Assembly (NCBI RefSeq): GCF_900115095.1
Contig: NZ_FOVH01000009.1
Location: forward strand, 186,001 to 250,000
DNA: 64,000 nucleotides
Direction of reading: 5' to 3'
From: Actinomadura madurae
GTDB lineage: Bacteria; Actinomycetota; Actinomycetes; Streptosporangiales; Streptosporangiaceae
Below the pieces are notes generated by a model that worked only from the letters and a program-made list of their open reading frames with translations, was not told where the DNA came from and made no database searches. The position numbers were made by a program, and so were the translations under genes. Below, one piece after another: positions 15,549-24,749 of the stretch; positions within the stretch are counted from its first letter, which is position 1, and each line of letters begins with the position of its first letter.

Positions 15549-17171
15549 GTGGTGAAGAAGGTCGAGCGGCGGCTGCTGGGGCTGCTGCCCCGCGGGGTGG
15601 TGGCGGCGCTGGGGGTGCTGGCGGCGGGGCAGGGCGTGCTGCTGGTGGTGCAGGCGGAGCTGCTGGTGCGGGCGGTGGCCGGTGTGGACGCAGGTCCGCT
15701 GCCGTGGCTGGCGGGTGCGGTCGCGGGGCGGGCGGTGCTGGCGTGGGCGGCGGCGCGGATGGCGGGCCGGGCGGCGGCGGGGGTGAAGCGGGGGCTGCGT
15801 GAGGGGCTGCTGCGCGGGCGTCCGGGTGAGGAGGGGCGGGCGGGGGCGCGGGTGACGCTGCTGACGCGGGGCCTGGACGCGGTCGACCCGTTCTTCACCG
15901 GGTATGTGCCGCAGCTGCTGGCGGCGTGCGTGGTGCCGGTGGTGGTGCTGGCCCGGCTGGCGTCGGTGGACTGGGCGTCGGCGCTGGTGGTGGCGGTGAC
16001 GGTGCCGCTGGTGCCGGTGTTCGGCGCGCTGGTGGGGTTGCGGACGGCGGCGCTGACGGGGCGGCAGTGGGGGTTGCTGCACCGGCTGGGCGGTCATTTC
16101 CGGGACGTGCTGGCGGGGCTGGGGACGTTGCGGGCGTTCGGGCGGACCGGGCACCAGTCGGTGGTGGTGCGGGAGCTGGCGGGCGAGCACCGGCGGGCGA
16201 GTGTGCGGGCGCTGCGGGTGGCGTTCCTGTCGTCGCTGGTGCTGGAGTTGGTGTGCGCGCTGTCGGTGGCGGTGGTGGCGGTCCCGGTGGGGTTGCGGCT
16301 GCTGGAGGGCGGCATGGCGCTGCGGGCGGGTCTGCTGGTGCTGGTGCTGACGCCGGAGGTGTATCTGCCGTTGCGGGCGCTGGGGCAGCGGTTCCACGCC
16401 AGCGCGGAGGGGGTCGCGGCGGCGGAGGCGGCGTTCGCCGCGCTGGACGCGCGGCCGGGAGCGGCGGCGGGCGGTGCCGTGCCGGGGCGCGGGGCGCCGG
16501 AGATCGTGCTGGAGGAGGTGACCGTCCGCTATCCGGGGTCGGAGCGGGCGGCGCTGGAGAGGGTGTCGCTGCGGATCGCGGCGGGTGAGCGGGTGGCGGT
16601 GACGGGGCCGTCGGGGGCGGGCAAGTCGACGCTGCTGCTGGTGCTGGCGGGGCTCGTGGCGCCCGATTCGGGGCGGGTGCTGGTCGACGGGGTGGATCTG
16701 GCGGAGTTGGACGTCGCGGCGTGGCGGTCGCGGCTGGGGTGGGTTCCGCAGCGTCCGCACCTGTTCGCGGCGTCGGTGGCCGACAACATCCGCCTCGCGG
16801 ACCCCGGCGCGGGGACGGGCCGGGTCGCGGAGGCGGCGCGGGCGGCGGCGGTGGACTTCGTGGACGACCTGCCGGACGGGTGGGACACGGTGCTCGGGGA
16901 GGGCGGTGCGGGGCTGTCGGCGGGGCAGCGGCAGCGGCTGGCGATCGCGCGGGCGTTCCTTTCGGGCGGGCCGGTGATGCTGCTGGACGAGCCGACGGCG
17001 CGGCTGGACCTGCACAGCGAGCGGGTGCTGGTGGACGCGGCGGTGCGGCTGCTGGCCGGGCGGACGGCGGTGCTGGTGGCGCACCGTCCGGCGCTGCTGC
17101 GGGCGGCGGACCGGGTGGTGCGGCTGGAGGGCGGCCGGGTCGTGCCGCGGGTGGCCGAGGAGGCGGCGTGA
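15549..17171 (+). CDS. cydD: ABC exporter subunit CydD
   Basis: The protein has 540 residues, with an N-terminal six-helix membrane domain and a C-terminal ATPase. CydDC exports thiols/haem-related compounds and is needed to assemble bd oxidase. Walker A is GPSGAGKST (near residue 355), the signature is LSAGQRQRLAIARA and Walker B is VMLLDEPTARLD. It starts at GTG 15549, 7 bp after cydB. Its TGA overlaps the GTG of cydC by 4 nt. The coding strand is very rich in G at third positions, as in the whole cyd block. Confidence 0.9.
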   Translation: MVKKVERRLLGLLPRGVVAALGVLAAGQGVLLVVQAELLVRAVAGVDAGPLPWLAGAVAGRAVLAWAAARMAGRAAAGVKRGLREGLLRGRPGEEGRAGARVTLLTRGLDAVDPFFTGYVPQLLAACVVPVVVLARLASVDWASALVVAVTVPLVPVFGALVGLRTAALTGRQWGLLHRLGGHFRDVLAGLGTLRAFGRTGHQSVVVRELAGEHRRASVRALRVAFLSSLVLELVCALSVAVVAVPVGLRLLEGGMALRAGLLVLVLTPEVYLPLRALGQRFHASAEGVAAAEAAFAALDARPGAAAGGAVPGRGAPEIVLEEVTVRYPGSERAALERVSLRIAAGERVAVTGPSGAGKSTLLLVLAGLVAPDSGRVLVDGVDLAELDVAAWRSRLGWVPQRPHLFAASVADNIRLADPGAGTGRVAEAARAAAVDFVDDLPDGWDTVLGEGGAGLSAGQRQRLAIARAFLSGGPVMLLDEPTARLDLHSERVLVDAAVRLLAGRTAVLVAHRPALLRAADRVVRLEGGRVVPRVAEEAA

Positions 17172-18916
17172 CAAGCGCGGGCGGTGTGCAGGGCGGGGGT
17201 GTGTGGGGGGCGGTGCGTCCGCACGCGGTGCGGCTGGCGGCCGCGGCGTTGGCGGGCGCGGCGGCGGAGCTGTGCGGGCTGGGGCTGATCGCGGCGGCGG
17301 CGTGGCTGATCGCGCGGGCGTCGCAGCGGCCGGAGCTGGCGGCGCTGTCGCTGGCGATCGTGGCGGTGCGGGGGTTCGCGCTGGCGAAGGGGTCGCTGCG
17401 GTACGTGGAGCGGCTGGCCGGGCATGACGCGGCGCTGCGAGTGCTGGCGGAGCTGCGGGGGCGGGTGTTCGACGCCCTGGCGGCGGCGCGCGCGGACGCG
17501 CGGCGGCGGGTGCGGGACGGTGACGCGCTGACCCGGATGGTGTCGGACGTGGAGGCCGTCCAGGATCTGCTGCTGCGGTGCGCGCTGCCGGCGGTGGCGG
17601 CGGTGGTGTGCGGGGCGGCGGGCGTGGCGGTGTGCGCGCTGGTGCGGGCGCCGGCCGCGGCGGTGCTGGCCGGCGGCCTGCTGGTGGCGGGGGTGGCGCT
17701 CCCGGTGGTGGCGGCGGTGGCCGGGGGGCGTGCGGCGGCGCGGACGGCGGCCGGGCGCGAGGCGCTGGCGGTGCGTGCGCTGGACGTGCTGGAGGGCGCG
17801 GCGGACCTGGCGATGGCGGGGGCGTCGGCGCGGTACGCGGCGCGGGCGGGTGACGCGGCGCGGCGCCTGGAGCGCGCCGAGCGTGCGGCGGCGCGGGTGT
17901 CGGCGCTGGTGGCGGGCGCCGGGTTCGCGGTGCAGGGCGTCACCGTCGCGGCGGTCGCCTGGGTGGGCCTGCGGGCGGGGGTGGACGAGGTCGGCGCGGC
18001 GGTGCTGGCGCTGACGTCGCTGGTGGCGGTGGAGTCGGTGCTGCCGCTGGCGGGCGCGGCGCAGCGGCTGCGGGAGGCGGCGTCGGCGCTGCGGCGGGTC
18101 GCGGCCGTGCTGGCCGCTCCCCCGGCGGCGGGGCGGGAGCGTCCCGCGCCGCTGCCGGCCGGGCCGCTGGAGGTGGAGCTGCTCGGCGTCACCGTCACCT
18201 ACGGCGGCGGGCGGGGCGCCGGCTGGGAGGGGGCGGCGCTGGACGGGGTGGATCTGCGGGTGGAGCGGGGCCGGCGCGTCGCGGTGGTCGGGGCGAGCGG
18301 CGCGGGCAAGAGCACGCTGCTGGCGGCGGTGTGCGGGGAGGTGGAGGCGGCGTCGGGCGCGGTCGTGCTGGGCGGCCGTCCGCTGGGCGAGTACGCGCCC
18401 GGGGACGTGCGGGCGGCGGTGCGGGGGCTGGCGCAGGACGCGCACGTGTTCGCCGGGTCGGTCCGGGCGAACCTGCTGCTGGCGCGCCCGGACGCGAGCG
18501 AGGCGCGGCTGCGGGAGGCGGCGGCGCGGGCGCGGTTCGCCGAGGTGGTGGAGGAGGAGCTGCCGGAGGGGTGGGACACGGTGGTCGGCGCGGGCGGGCG
18601 GGGCCTGTCGGGCGGGCAGCGGCAGCGGCTGCTGCTGGCGCGGGCGCTGCTGGCCGACCCGCCGGTGCTGGTGCTGGACGAGCCGGCCGAGGCGCTGGAT
18701 CCGCCGGTGGCGGACGTGCTGACGCGCGATCTGCTGGAGGCGCCGGGCGGGGGGACGCTGCTGCTGGTCACGCACCGGCTCGCGGCGCTGCCGGCGGCGG
18801 ACGAGATCGTGGTGCTGGACCGGGGGCGGGTGGTGCAGCGCGGCCGGCACGCCGACCTGGTGGCCGTGCCGGGCGCCTACCGCGACCTGTGGGACGCCGA
18901 GCTCCTGTCCGCTTGA
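17168..18916 (+). CDS. cydC: ABC exporter subunit CydC
   Basis: The protein has 582 residues and is the heteromeric partner of CydD. Membrane domain: residues 15-320. Walker A is GASGAGKST, the signature is LSGGQRQRLLLARA and Walker B is VLVLDEPAEALD, where Ala replaces the more common Thr before E. The GTG start shares GTGA with the cydD stop. The 3' end overlaps by 40 bp the convergent MocR-type gene, leaving no room for a terminator between them. Confidence 0.9.
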   Translation: MTSAGGVQGGGVWGAVRPHAVRLAAAALAGAAAELCGLGLIAAAAWLIARASQRPELAALSLAIVAVRGFALAKGSLRYVERLAGHDAALRVLAELRGRVFDALAAARADARRRVRDGDALTRMVSDVEAVQDLLLRCALPAVAAVVCGAAGVAVCALVRAPAAAVLAGGLLVAGVALPVVAAVAGGRAAARTAAGREALAVRALDVLEGAADLAMAGASARYAARAGDAARRLERAERAAARVSALVAGAGFAVQGVTVAAVAWVGLRAGVDEVGAAVLALTSLVAVESVLPLAGAAQRLREAASALRRVAAVLAAPPAAGRERPAPLPAGPLEVELLGVTVTYGGGRGAGWEGAALDGVDLRVERGRRVAVVGASGAGKSTLLAAVCGEVEAASGAVVLGGRPLGEYAPGDVRAAVRGLAQDAHVFAGSVRANLLLARPDASEARLREAAARARFAEVVEEELPEGWDTVVGAGGRGLSGGQRQRLLLARALLADPPVLVLDEPAEALDPPVADVLTRDLLEAPGGGTLLLVTHRLAALPAADEIVVLDRGRVVQRGRHADLVAVPGAYRDLWDAELLSA

Positions 18917-20469
18917 CCCGCTCGGGGGGTCGTTTCGCGCAGGATGCGCCCGAGGATCGCGATGCCCTCGGTGAGGGCGGACCCGGGGACCGCCGCGTAG
19001 CCGAGGACCAGCCCGGGCGGGTGCGGGCGCTGCGCGTGCCAGGACAGCGGATGGGTCTTCACGCCGTGCTCCAGCGCCGCCGCGGCGAGGTCGGCGTCGC
19101 CGGTCCCGTCGCCGGTCCCGTCGCCGGTCCCGTCGCCGAGGCCGCCGGGGAAGGTGACGGTCAGGTGCAGGCCCGCTGCGGCGCCGTGGACGCGGGCGCC
19201 CGGCAGGTGCGCGCCGATCGCGGCGATCATGGTGTCGCGGCGGTGGCGGTGGCGGCGCCGCAGCAGCCGCAGGCCGCGTTCCATCTCCCCCGAGGCCATC
19301 AGCTCGGCCAGCACGAGCTGGGGCAGGGCGGCGTTGCCGAGGTCGGCGAAGCGCTTCTCGGCGACGACCGCGTCCAGGTGGGCGGGCGGCGGCAGGATCC
19401 AGCCGGTCCGCAGCGCCGGGGCCAGGAGCTTTGACACGCTGCCGGTGTGGAAGACGCGGTCGGCGAGCATGGACCGCAGGGCCGGGGCGGGCGGCCGGTC
19501 GTAGCGGTGCTCGGCGTCGTAGTCGTCCTCGATGACCAGGCCGCCGCCGGCGGCCCAGCGCATCAGCTCGCGGCGGCGGCGCCCGCCGAGCACGACCCCG
19601 GTCGGGAACTGGTGGGCGGGGGTGAGCAGCACGGCGGGGGCGCCGGTGTCGCGGAGCAGGTCGACGCGGATCCCGTCGGCGTCGACGGGGACGGGCGGGG
19701 TGGCGGTCCCCCAGTGCCGCAGGTGCTGGCGGGCGCCGAGCGAGCCGGGGTCCTCCACGGCGACGGCGCCGATCCCGTCCCGGGCCAGGACGCGGGCGAT
19801 GAGGCCGATGGCCTGCGCGGTCCCGGCGGTGACGACGAGCGCGTCAGGGTCGGCGCGGATCCCGCGGGTGCGGGCGAGCCAGGCGGCGATGGCGGTGCGC
19901 AGCGCGGGGACGCCGCGCGGGTCGCCGTAACCGAGGGCGGCGGCGGGCAGGTCGCGCAGGACGGTGCGTTCGGCGCGCTGCCAGGCGGCGCGCGGGAACG
20001 CGGCCAGGTCGGGCAGGCCGGGTGTCAGGTCGATGCGGGCGGGCCGGTCGCGCAGGACGTCGAAGACGTCCGCGCCCGGTTCGCCGGGGAAGGGCGCGCC
20101 GGGCGGCGGCGCGGGCGAGGCGGCGGGCGGGACCGCGGAGGCCGGGACGGCCGGGGCCGGGGCGGGGGTGAGCGGGGCGGCGACGACGACGGTGCCGGCG
20201 CGGCCGCGTCCGGCGAGGTGGCCTTCGTCGGCCAGGCGCTGGTAGGCCTCGGTGACCACGCCGCGGGAGACCCGCAGTTCGGCCGCCAGCACGCGGGTGG
20301 CGGGCAGGCGGGACCCGACGGGCAGGCGGCCGTCGGCGATCGCGTCGCGCAGGCGCCCGGCGAGCCAGTCCGACAGGCCCCGCGGCGGGGCGTCGGAGGG
20401 GTCGAGCTGGAGGAAGTCCGACCCCCGAGTTATGGACCGTTCGGGTTGCTCGCCATTGGACCTGTTCAC
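18877..20469 (-). CDS. MocR/PdxR-type regulator (GntR plus aminotransferase domain)
   Basis: The protein has 530 residues. Residues 30-100 form a GntR winged helix (RLRDAIADGRLPVGSRLPATR; VSRGVVTEAYQRL). The rest is a class I aminotransferase-like domain that in MocR proteins binds pyridoxal phosphate; HTGSVSKLLAPALRTGWI contains the PLP lysine. A simple repeat (GDGTGDGTGDGTGD, near residue 460) comes from a 12-bp tandem repeat at about 19091-19140. GTG 20469 faces the methyltransferase gene, only 20-30 bp away, its likely target together with itself. Confidence 0.88.
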   Translation of the reverse strand: MNRSNGEQPERSITRGSDFLQLDPSDAPPRGLSDWLAGRLRDAIADGRLPVGSRLPATRVLAAELRVSRGVVTEAYQRLADEGHLAGRGRAGTVVVAAPLTPAPAPAVPASAVPPAASPAPPPGAPFPGEPGADVFDVLRDRPARIDLTPGLPDLAAFPRAAWQRAERTVLRDLPAAALGYGDPRGVPALRTAIAAWLARTRGIRADPDALVVTAGTAQAIGLIARVLARDGIGAVAVEDPGSLGARQHLRHWGTATPPVPVDADGIRVDLLRDTGAPAVLLTPAHQFPTGVVLGGRRRRELMRWAAGGGLVIEDDYDAEHRYDRPPAPALRSMLADRVFHTGSVSKLLAPALRTGWILPPPAHLDAVVAEKRFADLGNAALPQLVLAELMASGEMERGLRLLRRRHRHRRDTMIAAIGAHLPGARVHGAAAGLHLTVTFPGGLGDGTGDGTGDGTGDADLAAAALEHGVKTHPLSWHAQRPHPPGLVLGYAAVPGSALTEGIAILGRILRETTPRAGQADRSSASHRSR

Positions 20470-20476
20470 CAGGCCA
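20457..20476. promoter_or_regulatory. Imperfect inverted repeat in the MocR/methyltransferase divergent region
   Basis: TGGACCTG...CAGGCCA around TTCAC spans the start codon of the MocR-type gene and lies before the divergent methyltransferase. It could be the regulator's operator. The region is too short for two full separate promoters. Confidence 0.3.
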
Positions 20477-20498
20477 TTGTGGGGCCACGGTGAACCCC

Positions 20499-21407
20499 AT
20501 GGAAACCACGACGGCAGCCGCCGGGCCAGGGGGCGGACCGGGCGGATACGTGCACGGCTACTCGGGGCGGGAGGCGCGGCGGCTCGCCGACCAGGCCGAC
20601 GCGCTGGCCGCGCTGCTGCACGACGGCACCGCCTACCCGGCCGGGAGCCGGGTGCTGGAGGCGGGCTGCGGCGTCGGCGCGCAGACGGTGCACCTGCTGG
20701 GCCGCTCCCCCGGTGCGCGGCTGACCGCGGTGGACGTCTCGGCGGCGTCGCTGGACCAGGCGCGCGCCCGGGTCGCCGCCGCCGGGCTCCCGGCCCCGGG
20801 CGGCGGCGGGCTGGTGGAGTGGGTGCGGGCGGACCTGCACGACCTGCCGTTCGCCGACGGGGCGTTCGACCACGCGTTCGTGTGCTTCGTGCTGGAGCAT
20901 CTGCCCGACCCGGGCGCGGTGCTGGCGGGGCTGCGGCGGGTGCTGCGGCCCGGCGGGACGCTCACCGTCATCGAGGGCGACCACGGATCGGCGTTCTTCC
21001 ATCCCGACAGCGCCCACGCCCGCGCCGCCGTGTCCCACCTGGTGGCGCTGCAGGCCGCCGCCGGCGGCGACGCGCTCGTCGGGCGGCGGCTGCGGCCGCT
21101 GGTGACCGCCGCCGGATACGCGCGGGTCACCGCCGGTCCCCGCACCGTGTACGCCGACGAGGCCCGGCCCGATCTGGCGCGGGCGGTCACCCTGGACACC
21201 TTCACCGCGATGGTCGGGGCGGTGCGCGACGACGCGGTCGCCGCGGGGCTCTCCACGGCCGCCGACTTCGACCGCGGCATCGCCGACCTGCGCCGCACCG
21301 CCGCCGAGGGCGGGACCTTCCACTACACGTTCTTCAAGGCGACCGCGGTGAACCCGCCGGTCAGTCCTCGGGCAGGAGCGGGCCGAGGGGTCCGAGGTCG
21401 AGGTTGA
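20499..21407 (+). CDS. Class I SAM-dependent methyltransferase
   Basis: The protein has about 302 residues from ATG 20499 (GTG 20490 adds three). Motif I is VLEAGCGVGAQT, followed by LTAVDVSAASLDQAR, FVCFVLEHLPDP and LRPGGTLTVIEGDHGS. This resembles Methyltransf_25/UbiE-like enzymes acting on small molecules; the target is unknown. It starts 30 bp from the divergent MocR-type gene. The last 47 bp overlap gvpK on the other strand; the C-terminal tail there is low-complexity, so the natural end may have drifted. Confidence 0.83.
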   Translation: METTTAAAGPGGGPGGYVHGYSGREARRLADQADALAALLHDGTAYPAGSRVLEAGCGVGAQTVHLLGRSPGARLTAVDVSAASLDQARARVAAAGLPAPGGGGLVEWVRADLHDLPFADGAFDHAFVCFVLEHLPDPGAVLAGLRRVLRPGGTLTVIEGDHGSAFFHPDSAHARAAVSHLVALQAAAGGDALVGRRLRPLVTAAGYARVTAGPRTVYADEARPDLARAVTLDTFTAMVGAVRDDAVAAGLSTAADFDRGIADLRRTAAEGGTFHYTFFKATAVNPPVSPRAGAGRGVRGRG

Positions 21408-21882
21408 GGTCGTGGTCGTCGAGGCCGAAGTGGTCCTTGAGCCGTCCCATCGCCTCCTCCAGCCGCATCAGCGCCAGGCCGAGCGCCTCGACCTGCTCCT
21501 CGGTCAGGTCGCCGCCCTCGGCGCGGCGCAGCGCCTGCCGCTCCATCAGCTGCCGGACCAGCTCGACCAGGGTCAGGACCAGCTTCACCAGGTCCCGCTC
21601 GACCGTCTCGGGGTCGGACCGCAGCCGCTGCATCGTCCGCGACGACCGCTCCCGCGGCCCCATCTCCCTGGCGGGCGCCGCCCGCACCGGCACCGCCCCC
21701 TCGGAGGGAGGCCAGTCAGTGCCGGTCAAATCAGTGCCGGTCAAGTCCGTGGCAGTGCGGTACGAGGCGGTGCGGCCCGCGAGGATGTCGTCGGTGAACG
21801 GGTCCCCCTCGGCGGGGTCGTGCACCGACACCTCTCCCGTCACCGGCTCCCGGCCGGAACCGGAACGCGTCGGTCGGCTCAT
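21361..21882 (-). CDS. gvpK: Gas vesicle protein GvpK
   Basis: The protein has 173 residues and is an accessory protein needed for gas vesicle assembly. The conserved GvpK core is residues 85-155 (DPETVERDLVKLVLTLVELVRQLMERQ, given here as positions 90-116, then EALGLALMRLEEAM). The N-terminal 80 residues are an acidic tail with a small repeat TDLTGTDLTGTDW. It is the last gene of the cluster and overlaps the stop of the GvpS-like gene by 4 nt. Its 3' end is antisense to the methyltransferase. Confidence 0.9.
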   Translation of the reverse strand: MSRPTRSGSGREPVTGEVSVHDPAEGDPFTDDILAGRTASYRTATDLTGTDLTGTDWPPSEGAVPVRAAPAREMGPRERSSRTMQRLRSDPETVERDLVKLVLTLVELVRQLMERQALRRAEGGDLTEEQVEALGLALMRLEEAMGRLKDHFGLDDHDLNLDLGPLGPLLPED

Positions 21883-22085
21883 GAGCGGTCCTCCTCACCG
21901 AGCAGTTCGTCGCGGACGGTGGTGATCAGCGCGCGCAGCGACACCTGCACCAGGTCGACGTCGGCGACGGAGATGACCAGGTCCCCGGCGATGACGACGC
22001 CGCCCGCCAGGAGGCGGTCCAGCAGGTCCACCAGCGCGATCCGCTCCAGCGGCGCGTCGCCGCCGTGGTCCAGGACGGCCGTCAC
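21879..22085 (-). CDS. gvpS: Small GvpA-family protein (GvpS/GvpM-like)
   Basis: The protein has 68 residues. It carries the GvpA-type core ERIALVDLLDRLLAGGVVIA and GDLVISVADVDLVQVSLRAL, without the tail of GvpA or GvpJ. Such minor shell-like proteins are thought to act in nucleation or tips. GTG 22085 overlaps the stop of gvpL (GTGA); the reading frame continues open upstream but inside gvpL. In the Streptomyces-type clusters this position between gvpL and gvpK is gvpS. Confidence 0.85.
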   Translation of the reverse strand: MTAVLDHGGDAPLERIALVDLLDRLLAGGVVIAGDLVISVADVDLVQVSLRALITTVRDELLGEEDRS

Positions 22086-22999
22086 GCCTCCCCCGCCTCC
22101 CGCGCCTTCCGCGGGGGCGTGGCCGCGCCGGGGCCGGAGGTGTCGATGAAGGAGTAGGGCGGCCAGGGCCCGGTCACCTCCACCTCGATGCCCTCCAGGC
22201 GTTCGGCCGCGGCGCGCGTCACCGCGAGGAACCCCTCCACCTGCTCGTCGTCCAGCAGGTAGGCGACGTTGAGGATCTGCGTCCCGGGCCGGCCGGACAG
22301 GCGGGGGTCCTGCGGCGGGTGGTGCCGCGAGGCGACCGCGTGGTCGGCGAGCTCGGCGTGGACGGCGTCGGCCTGCCCGGCGATCCGGCGTCCCGCCTCG
22401 GCGCGGCGGCGCCGTTCCTGCTGCCGGCGCCGCAGGTAGGCGGTCCCGACTCCGCCTGACCCGGTGTCGCCCGGCCCGGTGTCGCCGGTGGTGGGGTGGG
22501 GGTGGTGGCCGGTGGGGGGCTCGGCGCTCGGCGCGACCCCCCCACCGGAATCCTGGGCGGGTCCCTCGCCGCGAAGCGACTCGGGGGCGGCGTAGGCCTT
22601 CACGCCCCATTCCGAGCGGCCGGAGACCAGGTCGAGGACCTCGGCGAACCGCTCGCCCTGGGCGGCCAGGACCTCGGCGACCCGGGCGTCGTCGCGGTAG
22701 ATGGTCGCGATCCGCACCGGCGCGGTGGGGGCGGCGTGCGCGGCGCGGTCGACGACGTCGTGGTGGGCGCGGGCGGTGGCCTCCAGCCACGCCAGGTCCT
22801 CCAGGTTGGCGCGCAGCGCGGCCTCGCCGTACTCCTCCAGCCGGACGGTGCTGACCAGCGCGGTCAGCCCGGCGGCGCGCACGCCGCGCACGGGCGCGCC
22901 CGCGACTCCGGCGGCGTCGCCGAGCGCGGCGGGGTCCAGGCCGCGCGCCACACCGTACAGGTAGACGGCGGTGCCGCCGGCGAGCGGTGCGGCGGTCAT
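22082..22999 (-). CDS. gvpL: Gas vesicle protein GvpL/GvpF
   Basis: The protein has 305 residues. The N-terminal YLYGVARGLDP and C-terminal GPWPPYSF are hallmarks of GvpF/GvpL, accessory proteins that contact the shell protein during assembly. A low-complexity linker (residues about 165-200, rich in G, P, T, D) separates the two domains. ATG 22999 overlaps the gvpJ stop. It is the second GvpF/L of the cluster after that at 23967. Confidence 0.88.
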   Translation of the reverse strand: MTAAPLAGGTAVYLYGVARGLDPAALGDAAGVAGAPVRGVRAAGLTALVSTVRLEEYGEAALRANLEDLAWLEATARAHHDVVDRAAHAAPTAPVRIATIYRDDARVAEVLAAQGERFAEVLDLVSGRSEWGVKAYAAPESLRGEGPAQDSGGGVAPSAEPPTGHHPHPTTGDTGPGDTGSGGVGTAYLRRRQQERRRRAEAGRRIAGQADAVHAELADHAVASRHHPPQDPRLSGRPGTQILNVAYLLDDEQVEGFLAVTRAAAERLEGIEVEVTGPWPPYSFIDTSGPGAATPPRKAREAGEA

Positions 23000-23430
23000 G
23001 ATCGGGTCTCCTTCCCGGTCCCGGCGCCCGGCCGGTCGGCGTGGTCGCCGTCGTCGCCGGTGTCGCCGGTGTCGCCGGCGGCGGCCTCCAGCGCGGCCAG
23101 GCGCTCGCGCAGCCGCCGGTTCTCCTCCCGCAGCTCGCGATCCCCGCCCGCGTCGCCGTCGATCTCGTCGCGGCGGGCCTTGGACGACAGGGACGGGTCG
23201 TGCTCCCACCAGTCGATGCCCATCTCCCTGGCCCGGTCGACCGAGGCGACCAGCAGCCGCAGCTTGATGGTCAGCAGCTCGATGTCCAGCAGGTTGATCC
23301 GGATGTCCCCGACGATCACGATTCCCTTGTCGAGGATGCGTTCCAGCAGGTCGGCCAGGTTGGCCGACTGCCGTTCCCCGGCCATCGAGCGGGCCGGGGA
23401 GCGGCCGCCGGTCCAGGAGATCTCACTCAA
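22996..23430 (-). CDS. gvpJ: Gas vesicle protein GvpJ
   Basis: The protein has 144 residues. The GvpA-like core is at residues 22-70 (NLADLLERILDKGIVIVGDI, then RINLLDIELLTIKLRLLVAS). Then comes a helical charged extension (DRELREENRRLRERLAALEA) ending in a DTGDTGDD repeat. Extensions like this mark GvpJ rather than the main shell protein. A 4-nt overlap links it to gvpL; it begins 6 bp after gvpO. Confidence 0.87.
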   Translation of the reverse strand: MSEISWTGGRSPARSMAGERQSANLADLLERILDKGIVIVGDIRINLLDIELLTIKLRLLVASVDRAREMGIDWWEHDPSLSSKARRDEIDGDAGGDRELREENRRLRERLAALEAAAGDTGDTGDDGDHADRPGAGTGKETRS

Positions 23431-23436
23431 TGCCCC

Positions 23437-23697
23437 TCAGTCCCTCTCCACTCGTCCGCGGGGATAGCGGCGGGCGCGCCGGTAGGCGACCAGCTCCCCG
23501 TCCGCGTCCACCTCGGTGTCGTAGACCGCGAGGATGTCGGCGGAGTCGGGGATGCGGCGGGTCTCCACGACCTCGACCGTGATCCGCCAGCCGTCCTCGC
23601 CGGCGCGTTCCACCCCGACCACGCTCTCGGCGCTGCGGCCGGTCATCGCGGTGACGTGCTCGACCGCGCGCTCGGCGGCCTTGGACGCGGACAACAT
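23437..23697 (-). CDS. gvpO: Gas vesicle protein GvpO
   Basis: The protein has 86 residues. The core GWRITVEVVETRRIPDSADI with ending YDTEVDADGELVAYRRARRY is typical of GvpO, a small accessory protein required for vesicle formation. Full family length. In Streptomyces gvpO is often first in the cluster; here it lies in the middle, between gvpG and gvpJ. Confidence 0.9.
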   Translation of the reverse strand: MLSASKAAERAVEHVTAMTGRSAESVVGVERAGEDGWRITVEVVETRRIPDSADILAVYDTEVDADGELVAYRRARRYPRGRVERD

Positions 23698-23710
23698 CTT
23701 CGGCCTCCTG

Positions 23711-23962
23711 TCAGCCGCCCGGCTGGTAGCCGCGGGCGCGGCCCTCGTTCAGCCGGCGGATGAGGTCCTCCTCGCGGGCCGCGGCCTCCTCCTCGGTGAT
23801 CTCGCCCTCGGCGACCTCGTCGGCGATCTGCTGCATCTCCGCGGCGATCCGGCCCGGGTCGTACAGCTGCGCCTCGGCCTGCTCGGTGAGGGTCTCGGCC
23901 AGCCACATCACGCCCCGCACGGGCGCGAGCGGCAGCGTGACCAGCCCGGTGAACAGCCCCAT
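23711..23962 (-). CDS. gvpG: Gas vesicle protein GvpG
   Basis: The protein has 83 residues. LVTLPLAPVRGVMWLAETL opens the typical GvpG core, followed by an acidic helix (EEAAAREEDLIRRLNEGRAR). It is an assembly factor usually encoded next to GvpF, as here. It ends 13 bp before gvpO and starts 4 bp after the gvpF stop. Confidence 0.9.
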   Translation of the reverse strand: MGLFTGLVTLPLAPVRGVMWLAETLTEQAEAQLYDPGRIAAEMQQIADEVAEGEITEEEAAAREEDLIRRLNEGRARGYQPGG

Positions 23963-23966
23963 CGCC

Positions 23967-24749
23967 TCACGCCTCCGGGACGAAGTCGTAGGGCGGCAGG
24001 GGCCCGATCAGCCGGATCCGGATCCGGTCGCCGTGGGTCTGGCCGAGCTTGTCGACGGCCTCCTCGAACTCGGCGCGGCGGTCGGCGCGGACCAGGAACG
24101 AGGCGTCCAGGACGTCCTCCTCGCGGGCCGGGGACTTGCGCACGAACGCCTCGGCGGCGGGCGCGGACCCGTCCAGGAGAACCTGCCCGTCGACCTCGCG
24201 GCGCCGGTCCATCGCCTGGGCGATCAGCTCGCCGAGCCGGACCCGGTCGTAGTAGACGGCGTCGGCGGCGTCGGCGGGCACCTCCCGCACCCGCCGCGAC
24301 AGCTCGGCGATCTCCGGCTCGGCCGTCATGATCTCGCGGAGCACGGCGTCCTGGACGTAGGTGGCCTTGAGGCGCAGCTCGACGCGGCCCTCCAGCTGGT
24401 CCAGGACCTGCCCGAGGCGGTCGGAGTTGCCGGCCAGCAGTTCCTTCTCCACGGCGTCGCGGTCCGACAGCGCGGCGCCGAACCGGAACGGCAGCACCAC
24501 GGTCCCGGCGTCGACGAGCGCGTTCAGCACCCGCTGGTGCGCGACCAGGTCGGCGCGCTCGCCGAGCGCCCTTCCCTGCGGCAGGTCGCTGACGACGGCG
24601 GCGCACACGCCGCCGTCCTGGACCAGCGACACCGGCCGGTCGTCCAGGCCGGCGACGTCCTGCGGCAGCGCCGCATCCGAGCGGACCACCCCGTACACGT
24701 ACTGCGGGACCCGGTCCCCGGAGCCGCCGGGGGTCTGCGGCGTGGTCAT
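23967..24749 (-). CDS. gvpF: Gas vesicle protein GvpF
   Basis: The protein has 260 residues. QYVYGVVRSDAALP at the N-terminus, VLPFRFGAAL in the middle and IGPLPPYDFVPE at the C-terminus are classic GvpF/L motifs. It is probably the assembly chaperone for GvpA, being the gene just after it, with a 4-nt overlap. It is a paralogue of GvpL at 22082. Confidence 0.92.
   Translation of the reverse strand: MTTPQTPGGSGDRVPQYVYGVVRSDAALPQDVAGLDDRPVSLVQDGGVCAAVVSDLPQGRALGERADLVAHQRVLNALVDAGTVVLPFRFGAALSDRDAVEKELLAGNSDRLGQVLDQLEGRVELRLKATYVQDAVLREIMTAEPEIAELSRRVREVPADAADAVYYDRVRLGELIAQAMDRRREVDGQVLLDGSAPAAEAFVRKSPAREEDVLDASFLVRADRRAEFEEAVDKLGQTHGDRIRIRLIGPLPPYDFVPEA

Noticed and set aside
12393..18850. 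Several frames over 400 codons opposite the MFS and cyd genes
   Set aside because: Products are Arg/Pro/Ala repeats without domains and mirror the strong third-position G of the real genes.
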